A DNA stretch of 64,000 nt from Bettongia penicillata ogilbyi (GCA_023548195.1 JAJHZJ010000008.1:3930215-3994214), one strand, 5' to 3'. Shown: positions 10,207-20,690, counted from the stretch's first letter. Made by a program: numbers and translations. The notes: generated from the sequence alone by a model not told the origin.

Positions 10207-11835
10207 ATTAGAGGGAGAGGATTTTTTAAAGAATGGATAAGAAGTATTTCTTGCCCTTGGGAAGTTTACCTAGTTTAACAACTGGATGAGAAAGAATATG
10301 TCCCATGTGATATGAAAGAGCTATTGATCGGGAAGGCCAGAAGAGATGTCCTATCCTTTCCTGTGGTTCTGTTTTCTGTTCTCTGATCTATTGCCAAGTT
10401 AATGGGAAAGTAGAGGCTTCTGTAGCAGGTTCCTCTTAGGTAAATTTGGGGTTGGAGCTCAGGACTAAATTAAGCATTTGGCCAAAAGTTATTTATCTCT
10501 TTGTTCCTTATCTCCTGGATTATCATAGACACTGGCATTGACTGGAAGGAATGAGGTGAGGAAAGATGGAACTTGGAGAAGATGGATGAAAGCGCCACGC
10601 TAGGATACGTTGGGTCATTGGTAAGACAAGCAAGCATCTTCCCCAAGAGATGTCCCTGCCTTTCCCATTCAGGGTCTTGGTAGGAAAATAGAACTGGGAC
10701 CTGTATTTCCCAGTATGCTCTGTCTAATCAGAGCACTGCAGAGATTTCCCAACAACTACCTCAGAGGGGAACTGGGAAAAATACTGGCAGCTTTAGAGAG
10801 TAAGCTTCCCCAGATAACTTCAATTCTGTGTTATCCATTGATTATCACCCTTTTTTTCTTCTTAATATTTTCTAAGGAATCCTCCTCTCATACTCCTTTG
10901 CTACCCCATCCGCTTGTACCCCAATTAGAAGGCTGGTTTATGGGATATTTCCATTTCAGAGAGTTACTTGTCTTAGGAGAGGGTGTGGGTAAGGCTTCTT
11001 TACCAAACAAGGAATTTAGGAAATTGCCCTCTGGGTTGTGATGTTACAACAGAAGTGACTATGCAAACACAGGGATGCATTGAGATGAATTCCCTGAATA
11101 GCCTCCAGTAGGGAGAAAGAAGCCAAGCCTTGTCCAGTTTGAATAGCTACTTAGAGAAGGTGAGGCCTTCTCTTCTTTTGTACCCAGGACACCCACAGAA
11201 GGAGGGATTACATTTTTTTCTTTAGACTCATGTGTAAATAATTTAACCATATTAGAACTTTTAAAGGGATACTTCATCTCCAGTTTGACATATGGGACTT
11301 GACCAGGTGCTGACTAAATCTTGATATGGGATTAAAGAGTAAAATTAAAAACAAAAACTTCCACATGGGATTATTTATTTTTAAAACATGTAGGAATTCG
11401 CTGATAGTAAAGTAAAAAAAAAATCAACTTTAAATTTGGTTGAATGGTGAGATTTTTATCAATGCAAAAACAACTTTTGAATATTTCCATGGATCGTGAT
11501 TTCTTCAGTGTGAGTAATTCTTCCATTGGTCTGAATCCCAGCCCTCTCTTGATATCTATAGGAGTTGTCTTGTGTAGCCACCTCTGGTTATAACCTTCTT
11601 GAATTTAGTTAGGTTGATTCTGGGAGGACACACCCAGTTCATCATTAGCCCTATCTCAAAGACTGTCTGGCTTGGTAAGACCGTATCCTCTATAGGCATT
11701 GCTCTTGAGAATTTAGGGATTTGTTTCTGTTTTATGATGTGGAATCCAGGTAGATCTTAGTACTGTGGAATTTATTTTTCCTTTTTAAATATCTGTTAAA
11801 ATTTATCTTGGGTCTTTTAAAAATGATGCTACAAT
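10207..11835. other. Unique-looking intergenic sequence
   Basis: No confident repeat or gene in about 1.6 kb. ORFs (for example 10715-11041 plus, 11059-11277 minus) lack homology features and start context. Confidence 0.5.
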
Positions 11836-11839
11836 TTTC

Positions 11840-12105
11840 TGAAATGTTACCTTTATTACCATTTGATTGGTCTCCCTGGATCCAGTCTCTCTCCTCTCTA
11901 ATCCGTTCTCTGTGGATTATTTCCAATTTATATTGTATGTAGCTTGTTTCTACATTGTGATTTGCATGTTGTCTCCCCCATTAGAATATAAGCCCCTTGA
12001 GGACAGGAACTGTCTTTTCTTTCTTTGTGTATTCCCGGGACTTTGCACTTAGCACATATGCCTGGCACATAGTGGATAATAAATGTTTATTGATTGGCTG
12101 CATAG
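11840..12105 (+). mobile_element. L2 LINE 3'-end fragment, plus strand
   Basis: Attagaatataagccccttg, aggacaggaactgtctt, gcacttagcacatatgcctg and taataaatgtttattgattgg follow the order of the L2 3' UTR. Confidence 0.87.
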
Positions 12106-12109
12106 ATGC

Positions 12110-12640
12110 CAAATGTATTATTCTAAAGCAAGGGTCTAACCGTATTACTCCCCTATTAAAGAAACTTCAGTGGTTCCCAATTATTGCCTCTAGAATAAAA
12201 TTTCAACTGCTTTGTTTGGCCTTTAAAGCCCTGAACAAAATAGCTTTAGCCTCTGTTTTCAGGCTGCCTGAAAAGTATAGCCTTACCATTTCAGTAGATT
12301 AACCTACATGCCATTCTCCATATATGACATTACATTTTTCATTGAATGGGCTGTCCTCCATCCCTGAAATGTCCTCCCTCCTCAGCATCTCGGACCATTA
12401 ACACCCATTAATGCTCAGCTCCCATGAGCCTCTTACAACAAGTCATTCCTGACTCCTCTCGCTCCCCACTATTTATTTTTTCCCTCAAATTACTTTTGCA
12501 TTAGTTTGCATTTACTTATCTGTGTATGCTGTTGTATCTCACCCTTCAATAGAATATAAACTCCTTGAAGGCAGGGATTATTCTCTTTCTATTTTTATAT
12601 TCTTGGCACCTATTCAATATTTGTGCAATTGAATGAATCC
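12110..12640 (+). mobile_element. Second L2 LINE fragment, plus strand (ORF2 end and 3' UTR)
   Basis: Gtattactcccctattaaag, cttcagtggttcccaattat and gcctttaaagccctgaac match the L2 ORF2 C-terminal coding stretch. Caatagaatataaactcctt and aggcagggattattc follow in the 3' UTR, ending near gaatgaatcc. It directly abuts the preceding L2 end, so this is a tandem of two L2 insertions. Confidence 0.88.
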
Positions 12641-13225
12641 TCTCCACTGCTGCCCGTTTGAATCTATTCTTGGCATTCCACGATGTTTAGCATGTTGAGG
12701 ATTGCTCTCCGTGTGTGTAGGTGTGGCCGCAGACTAGTGCACAAACAATGCGTACCCAGGAAGTGTTTCCCTAGGCTGACATTGGAGTCGCTGTTAGGGT
12801 CTATTGTTATCTGAGACATTACATTGTCCCTTGGAATCATATTTATCATGTGCTTTTTCATTCACACAAAGAGCCACAATATTTACTTATTTACTTACAT
12901 AAGTAAATATATTTACTTATTATTGGCCAGAGTCATCTGTCTATCCTTGTTTCCCAGCATTCCATAGCTAGGCCTCTGCTTTTGATGTTGTGTTTCCTTG
13001 AGCTCCTAAAGACTGTGGGCTTTTTGTCTGGCTCTATGAATGGTTGTATTTCACTATGTAGCTGCTTTTGGGGGTTGTTGCTATTTATTTCCCACAACAA
13101 CCAGCTTAGGGCCTGTGTAACCTTGGACAGATCATTTCTCTTAGTCCTTATTTTCTTCGTCAATAAAGTTGGACTGGGCAGGGGATTTAGGCCAGATGGC
13201 CCATGAAGTCCTTTGATCCTACTTT
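12641..13225. other. Unassigned sequence with a TTTACTTA-rich patch
   Basis: At 12880-12920 a tttactta-type repeat forms a short inverted repeat. Otherwise no element or gene seen. Confidence 0.5.
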
Positions 13226-13229
13226 GTAG

Positions 13230-13366
13230 AGGTAGCTAGGTGTCCCAGTGGATAGCTTGCTGGGCCTGGAGCCAGAAGACCTGATTTCAAATTCAGCCTC
13301 AGACACTTGCTAGCTGTATGACCCTGGGCAAGTCACTTAATGGCAATTGCCTCCAAAAAAATGGTT
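13230..13366 (+). mobile_element. THER/WSINE-type CORE-SINE, plus strand, A-rich end
   Basis: Ggtagctaggtgtcccagtg, gatagcttgctgggcctgga, gacacttgctagctgtatga and ccctgggcaagtcacttaat run in the sense direction, ending caattgcctcc then A7. The short A-rich ending differs from the Mar-1 copies with an RTE-like tail. Confidence 0.88.
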
Positions 13367-13721
13367 CATTGATCCTAAGATAAGAACCCTGCTTTAGGAC
13401 TCTGGACACGAGTGGATAACAATGTCTGTTTATTGCTTATTTCTTGCTCTTGCTATGGGACACACCTCTTTTTATGTCATAATAGCTTTCACCATGGAAA
13501 ACAAGGTTTGGACAGCTTGGATTTGGTCCGGGAGATTAATGCCAAGTAATCTGGTACCATCCTACTCCTCTCTGAAAGGACATAATCGCCTACTTATTTC
13601 ACTTTTCTGTGTTGAACCCAGACATCAGCATTTATCATGCTCTCTCAGTAGCAGAATTCAGTGGCAGCTGTTGGCTCTTGATTACAAATGGTGAGAAAAT
13701 GTTCTGGACAAATGTTATAAT

Positions 13722-13800
13722 TGCAAACCATTTGAGCTGGAAAGAACTTTACACACCATCTAATCCAACCACTACATTTTATAGTTGAAGAAACAGTTCC
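13722..13800 (-). mobile_element. SINE tail fragment, minus strand, interrupted
   Basis: Gagctggaaagaactttaca, catctaatccaaccacta and ttgaagaaacagttcc are a reversed CR1/L3-like tail and core edge. The body stops where the next plus-strand SINE begins, suggesting that SINE inserted into it. Confidence 0.65.
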
Positions 13801-13984
13801 TAGGGCCCATTATGGGACAGTGGAAAGAATGCTGGATTTGGAGCCAGAGGATCTGGGTTTGATTCCTACTTGTGACCTTGGACAAAGTCTCTTAACTTGT
13901 CTGGACCTTGGTATTCTCACTTGCAAAATAAAGGAGTTGGATTAGATCATCTCTAAGGTCTCTTCTAGCTCTAAATCTGTGAGC
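13801..13984 (+). mobile_element. CORE-SINE with CR1/L3-like tail, plus strand
   Basis: Gggacagtggaaagaatgct, ggatttggagccagaggatc, then ttgaccttggac-like core and ttggattagatcatctctaa, ggtctcttctagctctaaat. Nearly full-length. Confidence 0.85.
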
Positions 13985-14039
13985 CAATGAGATGAAGTAA
14001 TAACAGTGCTTCTCTTTACAAGGTACTCATAGTTATAAC

Positions 14040-14228
14040 ACATTTTTTCTCACAATAGTCCTGTGAGATAGATAATACAAATATTATCCTTATTCTTTGA
14101 ATGAGGAATCTTGAAGCTCATCAGGGGACAGAGTCTTGCTTATAGTGACATAACTAATAAGAAGCAGAGGTAAGATTTGAACTTGGATCCTCATGACTCC
14201 AAGTCCAAAACTTTCTGATACCATGTTT
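14040..14228 (-). mobile_element. Old MIR-type SINE, minus strand
   Basis: Acaatagtcctgtgagatag, atgaggaatcttgaagctca, agtgacataactaataag and agatttgaacttggatcc are in reversed MIR order. Confidence 0.75.
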
Positions 14229-14449
14229 CTAGTGTTGTTCAACCAAGTTGTAAAGAAAAAGTATTGGGTTCCATATTACCAGCAGGAATATTCTTAAGAT
14301 TTGGGGTGTATCCATGTAGATGTGCCCATGTCTGTCCAATCACCAACTTGGTGATTGAAGTTCATGGAACAGTCAATCAATATTTGCTAACTTGTGGGTT
14401 TTGGCTGTCCACCATATACATGGAGACAGTATAATATCACGTAGGATCA

Positions 14450-14626
14450 TGTAGTATCATGGATTATACTAGTCATGAAGACTTGGTTTCAGATCCTGCC
14501 TGAGATACTTCCTAGACATGTGACCCTTGGCAAATTACTTTGTGCTTCAGTTTTCTTTTCTGTAAAAGGAATAAGCCAGACTTAGAGGCATCTAAGGTCC
14601 CTTTCATCTCTAAATCTATAAGAAAG
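14450..14626 (+). mobile_element. CORE-SINE with CR1/L3-like tail, plus strand, diverged
   Basis: Gaagacttggtttcagatcc, acatgtgacccttggcaaat, ttcttttctgtaaaaggaat, then gcatctaaggtccctttcat and ctctaaatctat. Same class as 13.8 kb. Confidence 0.75.
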
Positions 14627-14654
14627 ATTGTAAATACAAAATATTTTGTATTTA

Positions 14655-15330
14655 CTAACCATATTTTTTTCAAATTTCATTTTATTTTTTCACTTATTAA
14701 TTTTTATTTTCTTTCCCTCCCATCCTCACCCACCAAGGGGCAGGATTGGAAAATACTTTGCAACAAATGTACATAGTCAAATAAAACAGGTTTTTGTATT
14801 GACCGTATTAAAATGTATTTGATTCTGCAACTTATATCCATCACTATTTTGTGAGGAGGTGGGTACAGCCCACTTCATCATTGGTCTTCTAAAATGATTG
14901 TTGGTCATAGCTTTGATTAGAGATCTTAAGTCATTCAAAGTTATTTGACTTTATGATGTTACTGTATAAATTGTTCTTTTGGTTCAGGTCACTTCACTCT
15001 GTATCAGTTCACACAAGTCTTCCCAGGTTTCTCTGAAACCATTCCTTTCATAGCATTCCATTTTATTTGTGTACCAAATTGGCTCAACCATTTCCCATTT
15101 GATGAGAACCTTGATTTCCAGTTCTGACTCTACAAAAAAAGTTGCTAGAAATGGTATTTCTAGGTCAAAGGCTATTCACAGGTTATCTTTTTGGCTATAC
15201 ACTACTCATACTCGTGTCATACCGTTGGTACACTTAGTCTTTTGCAGTTTTCTGTTTCCAGAAACCATCCACATCAAGGATTTTGGGGGCATCCCTTTTT
15301 CCTAACTTATTCCACAGTGTCAGAGAAAAC
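14655..15330 (-). mobile_element. L1 fragment (3' UTR and ORF2 end), minus strand
   Basis: Ttatttttcac and ttccctcccatcct at the left are the reversed L1 3' UTR. Ctttcatagcattcca, ccatttcccatttgatgaga and ctaggtcaaagg further right match the reversed ORF2 C-terminal part preserved at 63 kb. Diverged and frameshifted. Confidence 0.75.
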
Positions 15331-15741
15331 CAGCTTTTTGAATTACATTTAATAATAGTATGTCACTAGCCTAAATATCATTTCCTTGCAAGGGCTGGCC
15401 AAGTACTTATCATTATATTTTTATTGGTTACTCTTTCCGACATCCCTGTTTAGAGGCTAATGATGTTGTCCCCATTTTACAAGGGGGACAGGTGAGTGAC
15501 AGAATGGGAGTGTCTTGTCCCTGACTTCTACAACATGTCTGGGGGATGAAAATCATCTCCTAACGTCTGGTGTGCTTTAAGGCTTGCTGAGCTGAGCCTG
15601 TCTCCGAGGCATTTCAGCCTTGAAATAACTAGGAATTGTGTTAGAGTGTTCTGAATCTTAGCCTTCTTGATTCTCAGCTGCTTTGAATCAGTCCACTGCT
15701 CTCTATCAGGCTAAGGAGGACAGGAAGACCCTGTCTCTGAA

Positions 15742-15759
15742 AGTGTATATCTATCTATC

Positions 15760-15846
<87 letters not shown>

Positions 15847-15869
15847 ATCTATCTATCTATCATCTATCG
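15742..15869 (+). repeat. (CTAT)n tetranucleotide microsatellite (GATA on minus strand)
   Basis: About 128 bases of ctat/tatc with a few tcatc interruptions at both ends. It is the longest tetranucleotide run in the window and lies about 0.4-0.5 kb upstream of the promoter block. Confidence 0.98.
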
Positions 15870-15899
15870 AGAGATACACACCAGCGGTAGTAAGAAGAA

Positions 15900-16200
15900 T
15901 TGGTAGATAAGTGAAATGAAGGTGGGGGGAGGCAGAGGAGGAAAGAATATATCGATAATGAAAATCAAACTGTAAAAATTAGCTTGCAGAGACATTAAAG
16001 AATTTTTGGATCTTAGCTAAGAGGGCTTGGTGTGTGTTTGTATGTGGGGTTGGGAGAGGCGAAAAGGGGAGAGAATCAGCAACAGCAACGATCTTAACGT
16101 TTAGCTGGCAATCCGGCCATGCGCCTTTAATTCTGCATTAACTCTCTGCTGCTTGGGCTCCATCCAAGCTGAAGGCATCAGCTTGCCTTTCCTTCCTCCC
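15900..16200. promoter_or_regulatory. Proximal upstream flank of STOX2, no repeat recognised
   Basis: Unique sequence immediately before the GC-rich region, with rising GC content. No TATA box evident. Limits of the promoter cannot be set from sequence alone. Confidence 0.4.
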
Positions 16201-16640
16201 CTCCCTCACCATGTGCATTGTTGTCCTTTAATGATTGGCTGTTAGACTAGAAACAGCTGCACACAGCCTTGGTTTGGAAAGGGGTGGCCGACCTTAATGC
16301 AGTTTAGCCAGTTGGTAGTGGTTTACAAGGAGAGGCGAGGGAGAGAAGAGAGGACTAGCCCAAGAGGCCATTTGCATCCACGTCGTTCCGGAGATCGCTC
16401 GGACGTTTTGCCTCGGAATTGGCGGCTGTCAGATGAGCTGACCCTTTGAGAATCTGCTGCAGGTGGGGAAGGTGAACTGCAGATTTTCTTTCTAGAAGGA
16501 AGATCTTTTTTCCCCTCCTTCCTCCCGCCCCCAGTCTTTCAGAAGGGGGTTGGACTATCCTAAAAATATGTAAATTTACAAGAGCTGACTACAGGCTGGG
16601 GCACCAGCCAAGGTTTTGCGTTTTTTTGTTTTTTTTTTTC
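16201..16640 (+). promoter_or_regulatory. STOX2: Probable STOX2 promoter/5' leader region
   Basis: Start of the GC- and CpG-rich block ahead of exon 1. It contains an inverted CCAAT box (gattggct, 16233-16240), an E-box (cagctg, 16254-16259) and an octamer (atttgcat, 16370-16377), followed by a cluster of CpGs (ccacgtcgttccggagatcg at 16378-16397, then ctcggacg). No TATA box is evident, as is usual for CpG-island promoters. The transcription start is not determinable here. Motif calls are sequence matches only; binding is not shown. Confidence 0.6.
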
Positions 16641-17073
16641 CCGAAGCCTAAGGGTATTTTACATTAAAATGTGAAGCTTGACAGTGTCGGTGCTCTAACT
16701 TTAGACAGCTTCTGTGATTAGCATGAGACTGGGTGGCTGCCGGGTTTCCTGCCCGTCCGTAGCCGTTCTGCGCTTTCGGGATCCTTGTGCCGAGGAGCAG
16801 TAGCCACTGAGCCCGGGCACTGACTCTGGAGCCTGCGATCGGTTGGCAGCCATGGCTCCTGGAGCCGCCGGAGCCCGTAGGTAGGAGCAAAATGCCCGAG
16901 TACGTGAGGAACCTGTGCGTGCCCGCGGCGCAGCGCCAGCTCCAGCTCCAGCGCCCGGGGAGGATGCAGGAGGAGCTCGGGTCCTGGTGACGACCTTCTC
17001 CCTGGGCTGTGGGTGGATTCCTTCCGCGGGAGCACCGCTGGCGTAGCTGCTGCTGGCGGAGCCTGCCTCCGGC

Positions 17074-17109
17074 CGCGTGCGTGTGCATGCGTGTGCATGC
17101 GTGTGTGCG
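17074..17109. repeat. 36-bp alternating purine-pyrimidine tract
   Basis: Unbroken alternation made of CG, TG and CA steps, including two copies of gcgtgtgcat. Followed at 17127-17140 by gcgcacacacaccg, which is partly complementary to gcgtgtgtgcg. Such tracts favour Z-DNA. Confidence 0.9.
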
Positions 17110-17602
17110 AGGGAGCCGCGCGTGAGCGCACACACACCGCACACACTCACGCTCGTGCTCTCCGGTGAGCGCCAGGGGCTGCTGCGGTGGAGACCGGATC
17201 CTGCGTGCTCCATTGACTGCGGCTCCAGCTTCGCATAGGAGAAAGGAAAAGCAGCCTGGAGACTTGTCATGAGAAAAGCCTCCTCCTAATCCTTGCGGCA
17301 GGAGGCGAGCCCATCGGAGCGCTGCTTCCTGGGCGCCCCGTCTCAGGTCAAAACCAAAGGCCTTCTTTTTTTTCCATCCTTTCTTCTTCTCCCACCCCCC
17401 TCCCCAATTTGTTTGGGTCTTTTGTGCCCCCGGCTCACAGTTGGCTAAGCACTCCTTTGCTGAATTGAGCTATTGTCTGAGACCCCATCGCTTTTCACGC
17501 TGCAGATCTCTGTTCCTCCAACCCCCCAACCTCTCCTTCCCCCTCCACCCCCCTCCTCCTCCTTTTGGCTGGGAAAGCCTTCCTAATGTGCCTTTCCTCC
17601 AC

Positions 17603-17641
17603 ATGAATCTGGAAGCTATAAGCTGGACTGATTGCAAATGA
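17603..17641 (+). other. Upstream ORF 1 (12 codons plus stop)
   Basis: ATG at 17603 to TGA at 17639-17641. Its stop shares bases with the start of the next upstream ORF (ATGA at 17638-17641). Weak start context (C at -3). Translation is not shown. Confidence 0.45.
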
Positions 17642-17868
17642 AGTGTAATGCATTGTGGGACGTGTGTAAAATTGGATCATTCGAGGTGGGGGTGTGTGGG
17701 AAGGAACGGACCTGCAGTGTGCTTTATAGAGGAGGAGGAAGAGGAGGAGGAGGAGGTGGTGGTGGTGGTGGTGGTGGTGGTGGTGGTGGTGGAGGTGAAG
17801 GAGGAGGTGGTGGTGGTGGTGGGAAAATGTTTGCAGAATCTCCCCAGGCTGGGCTTGCGGCCGCCTGA
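17638..17868 (+). other. Upstream ORF 2 with polyglycine tract
   Basis: ATG at 17638, stop TGA at 17866-17868, 76 codons. After 31 codons it reads through the GGN repeat and encodes 29 glycines in three runs (3, 18 and 8) broken by one Arg and one Glu. The frame differs from the STOX2 start (17961). Weak start context (C at -3). If translated it would make a short Gly-rich peptide and could lower STOX2 initiation. This is an ORF inferred from sequence, not proven coding. Confidence 0.45.
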
Positions 17869-17932
17869 TGAAGCAGGGGACGGCCGCGCCGGCTCGAGGC
17901 TTGCAGCTGCCCCCAGGTTCCTGCAGTGTTGA
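17648..17932 (+). other. Upstream ORF 3 with Glu-then-Val tract
   Basis: ATG at 17648, TGA at 17930-17932, 94 codons, in the third frame relative to both the polyglycine ORF and STOX2. The GGA part reads as Glu and the GGT part as Val. The stop falls 28 bases before the STOX2 ATG. Translation is unproven. Confidence 0.4.
17731..17823 (+). repeat. GGN trinucleotide repeat (GGA/GGT) in the STOX2 leader
   Basis: Thirty-one codon-sized units, almost all GGA or GGT, with AGA and GAA interruptions. The longest uninterrupted GGN stretch is 18 units (17743-17796). The RNA would be G-rich and prone to G-quadruplex structure. Length is expected to be polymorphic. Confidence 0.95.
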
Positions 17933-17960
17933 GACAGTAGCAGGTTAGCCCGCCTCCAAA

Positions 17961-18126
17961 ATGAAGAAGACCCGGAGTACAACCTTACGGCGAGCCTGGC
18001 CTAGTTCCGATTTCTCTGACCGGGCCTCGGATCGCATGAGGTCCCGCAGTGAAAAGGACTATCGTTTGCACAAACGCTTCCCACCAGCCTTTATTTCCCA
18101 GACATCACGGGGCTACATGACATCAG
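17961..18126 (+). CDS. STOX2: STOX2 first coding exon (N-terminus of Storkhead-box protein 2)
   Basis: The ATG at 17961 opens a frame of 55 full codons plus one base: it starts MKKTRSTTLRRAWPSSDFSD and continues with KRFPPAF and SRGYMTSG. This matches the STOX2 N-terminus as I recall it, with substitutions around residues 42-48. STOX2 is a nuclear protein of the Storkhead-box family, with a winged-helix DNA-binding region encoded by later exons, and has been linked to trophoblast and decidual biology. The exon segment here is a basic, Ser/Arg-rich stretch ahead of that domain. Start choice: good context (A at -3) and an in-frame TAG five codons upstream. The exon ends at CAG|GTTGGT (18126/18127) with a split Gly codon (phase 1). 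Reading on reaches a stop at 18132-18134, so splicing is required. A second GT at 18131 would give another phase. Confidence 0.92.
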
Positions 18127-18171
18127 GTTGGTAACATTCTTTCTTCCCCTTGGTTATTGTAGCGGCTTGTG

Positions 18172-18175
18172 TAGC

Positions 18176-18219
<44 letters not shown>
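18172..18219 (+). repeat. (GT)n dinucleotide microsatellite
   Basis: Near-pure tg repeat of about 45 bases starting about 45 bases after the exon 1 donor. Followed by an AT-rich tract of tatatg/tatacat words at 18266-18350. Confidence 0.97.
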
Positions 18220-18220
<1 letters not shown>

Positions 18221-18350
18221 GCAGCAGTGGTGCTGGATTGATGAGAAATGCAGGGGGGGGCATATTGGAATCTATTATATATGTATGGATATGTATATAG
18301 CCGAATATATATCCATACATAGATAATACATATATGTATATATTATGAAT

Positions 18351-20690
18351 ATAGCAGGAGAAAATTAGCACACATCCACCATTTTGTACCACTGCAGGAT
18401 TCCCACCAAGACCTGCTCAATATGGGGTTAAAAGCTATTAGTCAACTAAAATGAATGAGGAGAGGAAATATCTGGATTTTTAGCTAAGTTAAATGAAGTG
18501 GCTGGAAACCCGTGGTGCCAGCGGCCCCTTTACTCTCACTGAATGAGGGTTCAATACATATTGCCCACAGTCCTAGCTTTCCCTCTCTCGGTTATGCCCA
18601 ATTATCTTAGTGGGTCTTTCTGAATGTTCTTTTCTTGCAAGGGGGGGTGGGGTAGGGTGGTGGTTTGGGTGGGAAGGTTCCATCTCTGTAATTGCAGATA
18701 CTATTAGCCAGTGGAATGCTGTTACTGCGTAGAGTTCAGCTACATGTTTGTTTATATTGCAGAAAACCATGTTGGGGCTCATTAAAAATATTCTATAGTG
18801 TGATTGTCTGTGTGTGTTATTAAATCTCTATGCTCATGTGGTTATTCAGCACACACTGCTTTGAATTAGGTTGTGTGGAAATAATGGAGGCTCTAGCATG
18901 TATTTGCATGTCAGGCAGTAAGGACAAATAGTGTTAAAAAAAGTGAAGAGTTCAGAAAGGAAGACTTGCTCTTAAATGCAGTGGTATTTTTTAAAAAGCA
19001 TTTCTGAAGATGTTCCCATTTTTGAAATATGACTGAAATATGACTGGCCTTGCCCTGAGATTTGAGGACACTGTGATGGAATATTTGGGAAAATGCTAAA
19101 GGGGGGGAAATCCTAGAAACCTTTTGTTGTTTTTCTTGGTTGTTATGACCACCATGGTGCATAGAGAGATATTAAGTGTCAGATTTTTACCCCCACTCTG
19201 GAAAGGATGTATTTTCTTCTGAGGAAGGATGCTCTCTTTTTCCAAAATGAAATTAATGCAATTCATTAGTCTTTTCTGGGGCTTATTGAGTTAAACTTGT
19301 AGTTAGTAATCACAGTCTAGTTGTACTATCTCCTAAAAATAAAGGCAAGTCCTTTTAGCTAGGATTGCTTTCACATGCTTTTTAAATGTCTTGCCAACAT
19401 GCCGCTATTAACACAGTAAACTACTATTTCTCCATTGAAAACCTGCCGACATGAGATATTGGCAAGAAGGCTGCCTTGACTGTAACTACTTCCATGAAAA
19501 GCCAGAATTTTGAAAGGAAATGATCAGCAAGAGCCATCCCTTAGCACTGAGAAGATACTTTTTATGATTTGGTATTCTCATCCTGAATGTGGCAGTAGAT
19601 TTTGAAACATATCAAGATATAAATCCAACCTCATAAATAAGCTTCTCCCCACGTTCACAAACATTCATTATCTGTGGCTATGTTCTAGAGATTTTTCTCT
19701 ATTACATCAAGCCTGGGTTGTTTTGTTCATGTATTGGCAGCCCAGTTCTTTCCTCCTTTTTTTTCTTCCTCTCATGAAGCACTGCCGAAAACATGTGTCA
19801 AGCTCTCAGTACTATCTGTAGCCATAATCACCCCCCGCAACAAACCTCAAAGTCCTCTTAGCTTTAGACTTATTCGTATCGAATCCCCTTTTGTTCATAT
19901 TAATTTATTAAGAGAAGATTCCTTCACAATGATCCTATTAAGGTGTCTTTGCTTGCTTTATAAAATAAGTGGCTACCACTATATGTTCTGTATGCTACAG
20001 GGTCTTTTCAAGAAGGATGAGCTACTTTTTGGCCTTCCCCTGGTGACACACCAGCCATATGAAGTGGAGACAAGAAATAGATTTCATATTTAATACTTGA
20101 AGAATTATGATTAGCCCATGTGGAATGGGGAGAAGTTGAATAGGCTCTTTTTTATTATATTTGTAGCCTACTAATTAAATAAAAAGCAGGTGTTAGAGTA
20201 GTATGATAGATTCAAAATTAATGAGGTACATCTATGATGAGAGTCATTTTGTCCCCTTTTGTGCAGGGGTGTTTTTTTTTTTCCCTTAGAGATCCTTCAT
20301 TTCTTTTCTAAATAGTGTATTTAATCAGTATGGAACTCTTTGAAAGACTCTTTCTCCTTCTCAGGAAACCTATAGGAAATTTTGTTGTATAAAAGTTATA
20401 GGGACTAAGAATGAAAATACATTCTTTGTCACATAAAATGAAATATAGAAGAAAGCATCTTGGAAACACATGAAGGCTTTTCATATTTCTTCTCTGTGTT
20501 TAAGTCATTTGTCATCACTTCTTTTTATATTAAATGCTACATTGTTGAGAGAAAGAAGGGTTTTTTTAGATGAACAGATTCAATTCTGTGGAAAAGATTG
20601 GCATCAGTGGCATACAAAAACAGTACCCCCAAAACAAAAAGGGCCCCCTTAAGATGATACAGAATGATGGTTTCTAGAAAAGACTGAATT
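18351..20690. other. Start of intron 1: unique sequence without recognised repeats
   Basis: About 2.3 kb with no interspersed element that I can identify, unusual for this window, so it may hold promoter-proximal regulatory sequence. ORFs here (for example 19734-20093) look random. Confidence 0.5.

Larger units (their letters stand above)
16641..17960 (+). other. STOX2: CpG-rich STOX2 5' UTR (probable)
   Basis: GC-rich, CpG-dense sequence runs directly into the start codon at 17961 with no intervening repeat, so it most likely includes the 5' UTR. It holds an alternating purine-pyrimidine tract (17074-17109), a pyrimidine-rich stretch (17365-17570), three upstream ORFs and a GGN repeat (17731-17823). 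The last in-frame stop before the start is TAG at 17946-17948. Where transcription starts, and whether an intron splits the leader, cannot be seen. Confidence 0.65.

Noticed and set aside
13230..13366. tRNA-like sequence at SINE heads as possible tRNA genes
   Set aside because: Attached to CORE-SINE bodies, with no intact cloverleaf or terminator.
15742..15869. Regular repeats as a CRISPR-like array
   Set aside because: Pure tetranucleotide repeat without spacers, in a mammalian genome.
16648..17270. Three long overlapping minus-strand ORFs (142-189 codons)
   Set aside because: They lie opposite the GC-rich STOX2 leader, where stop codons are rare, overlap one another in all frames and show no domain.
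17677..17982. Minus-strand ORF of 101 codons with Ser and Thr runs
   Set aside because: It is the reverse reading of the GGN repeat.
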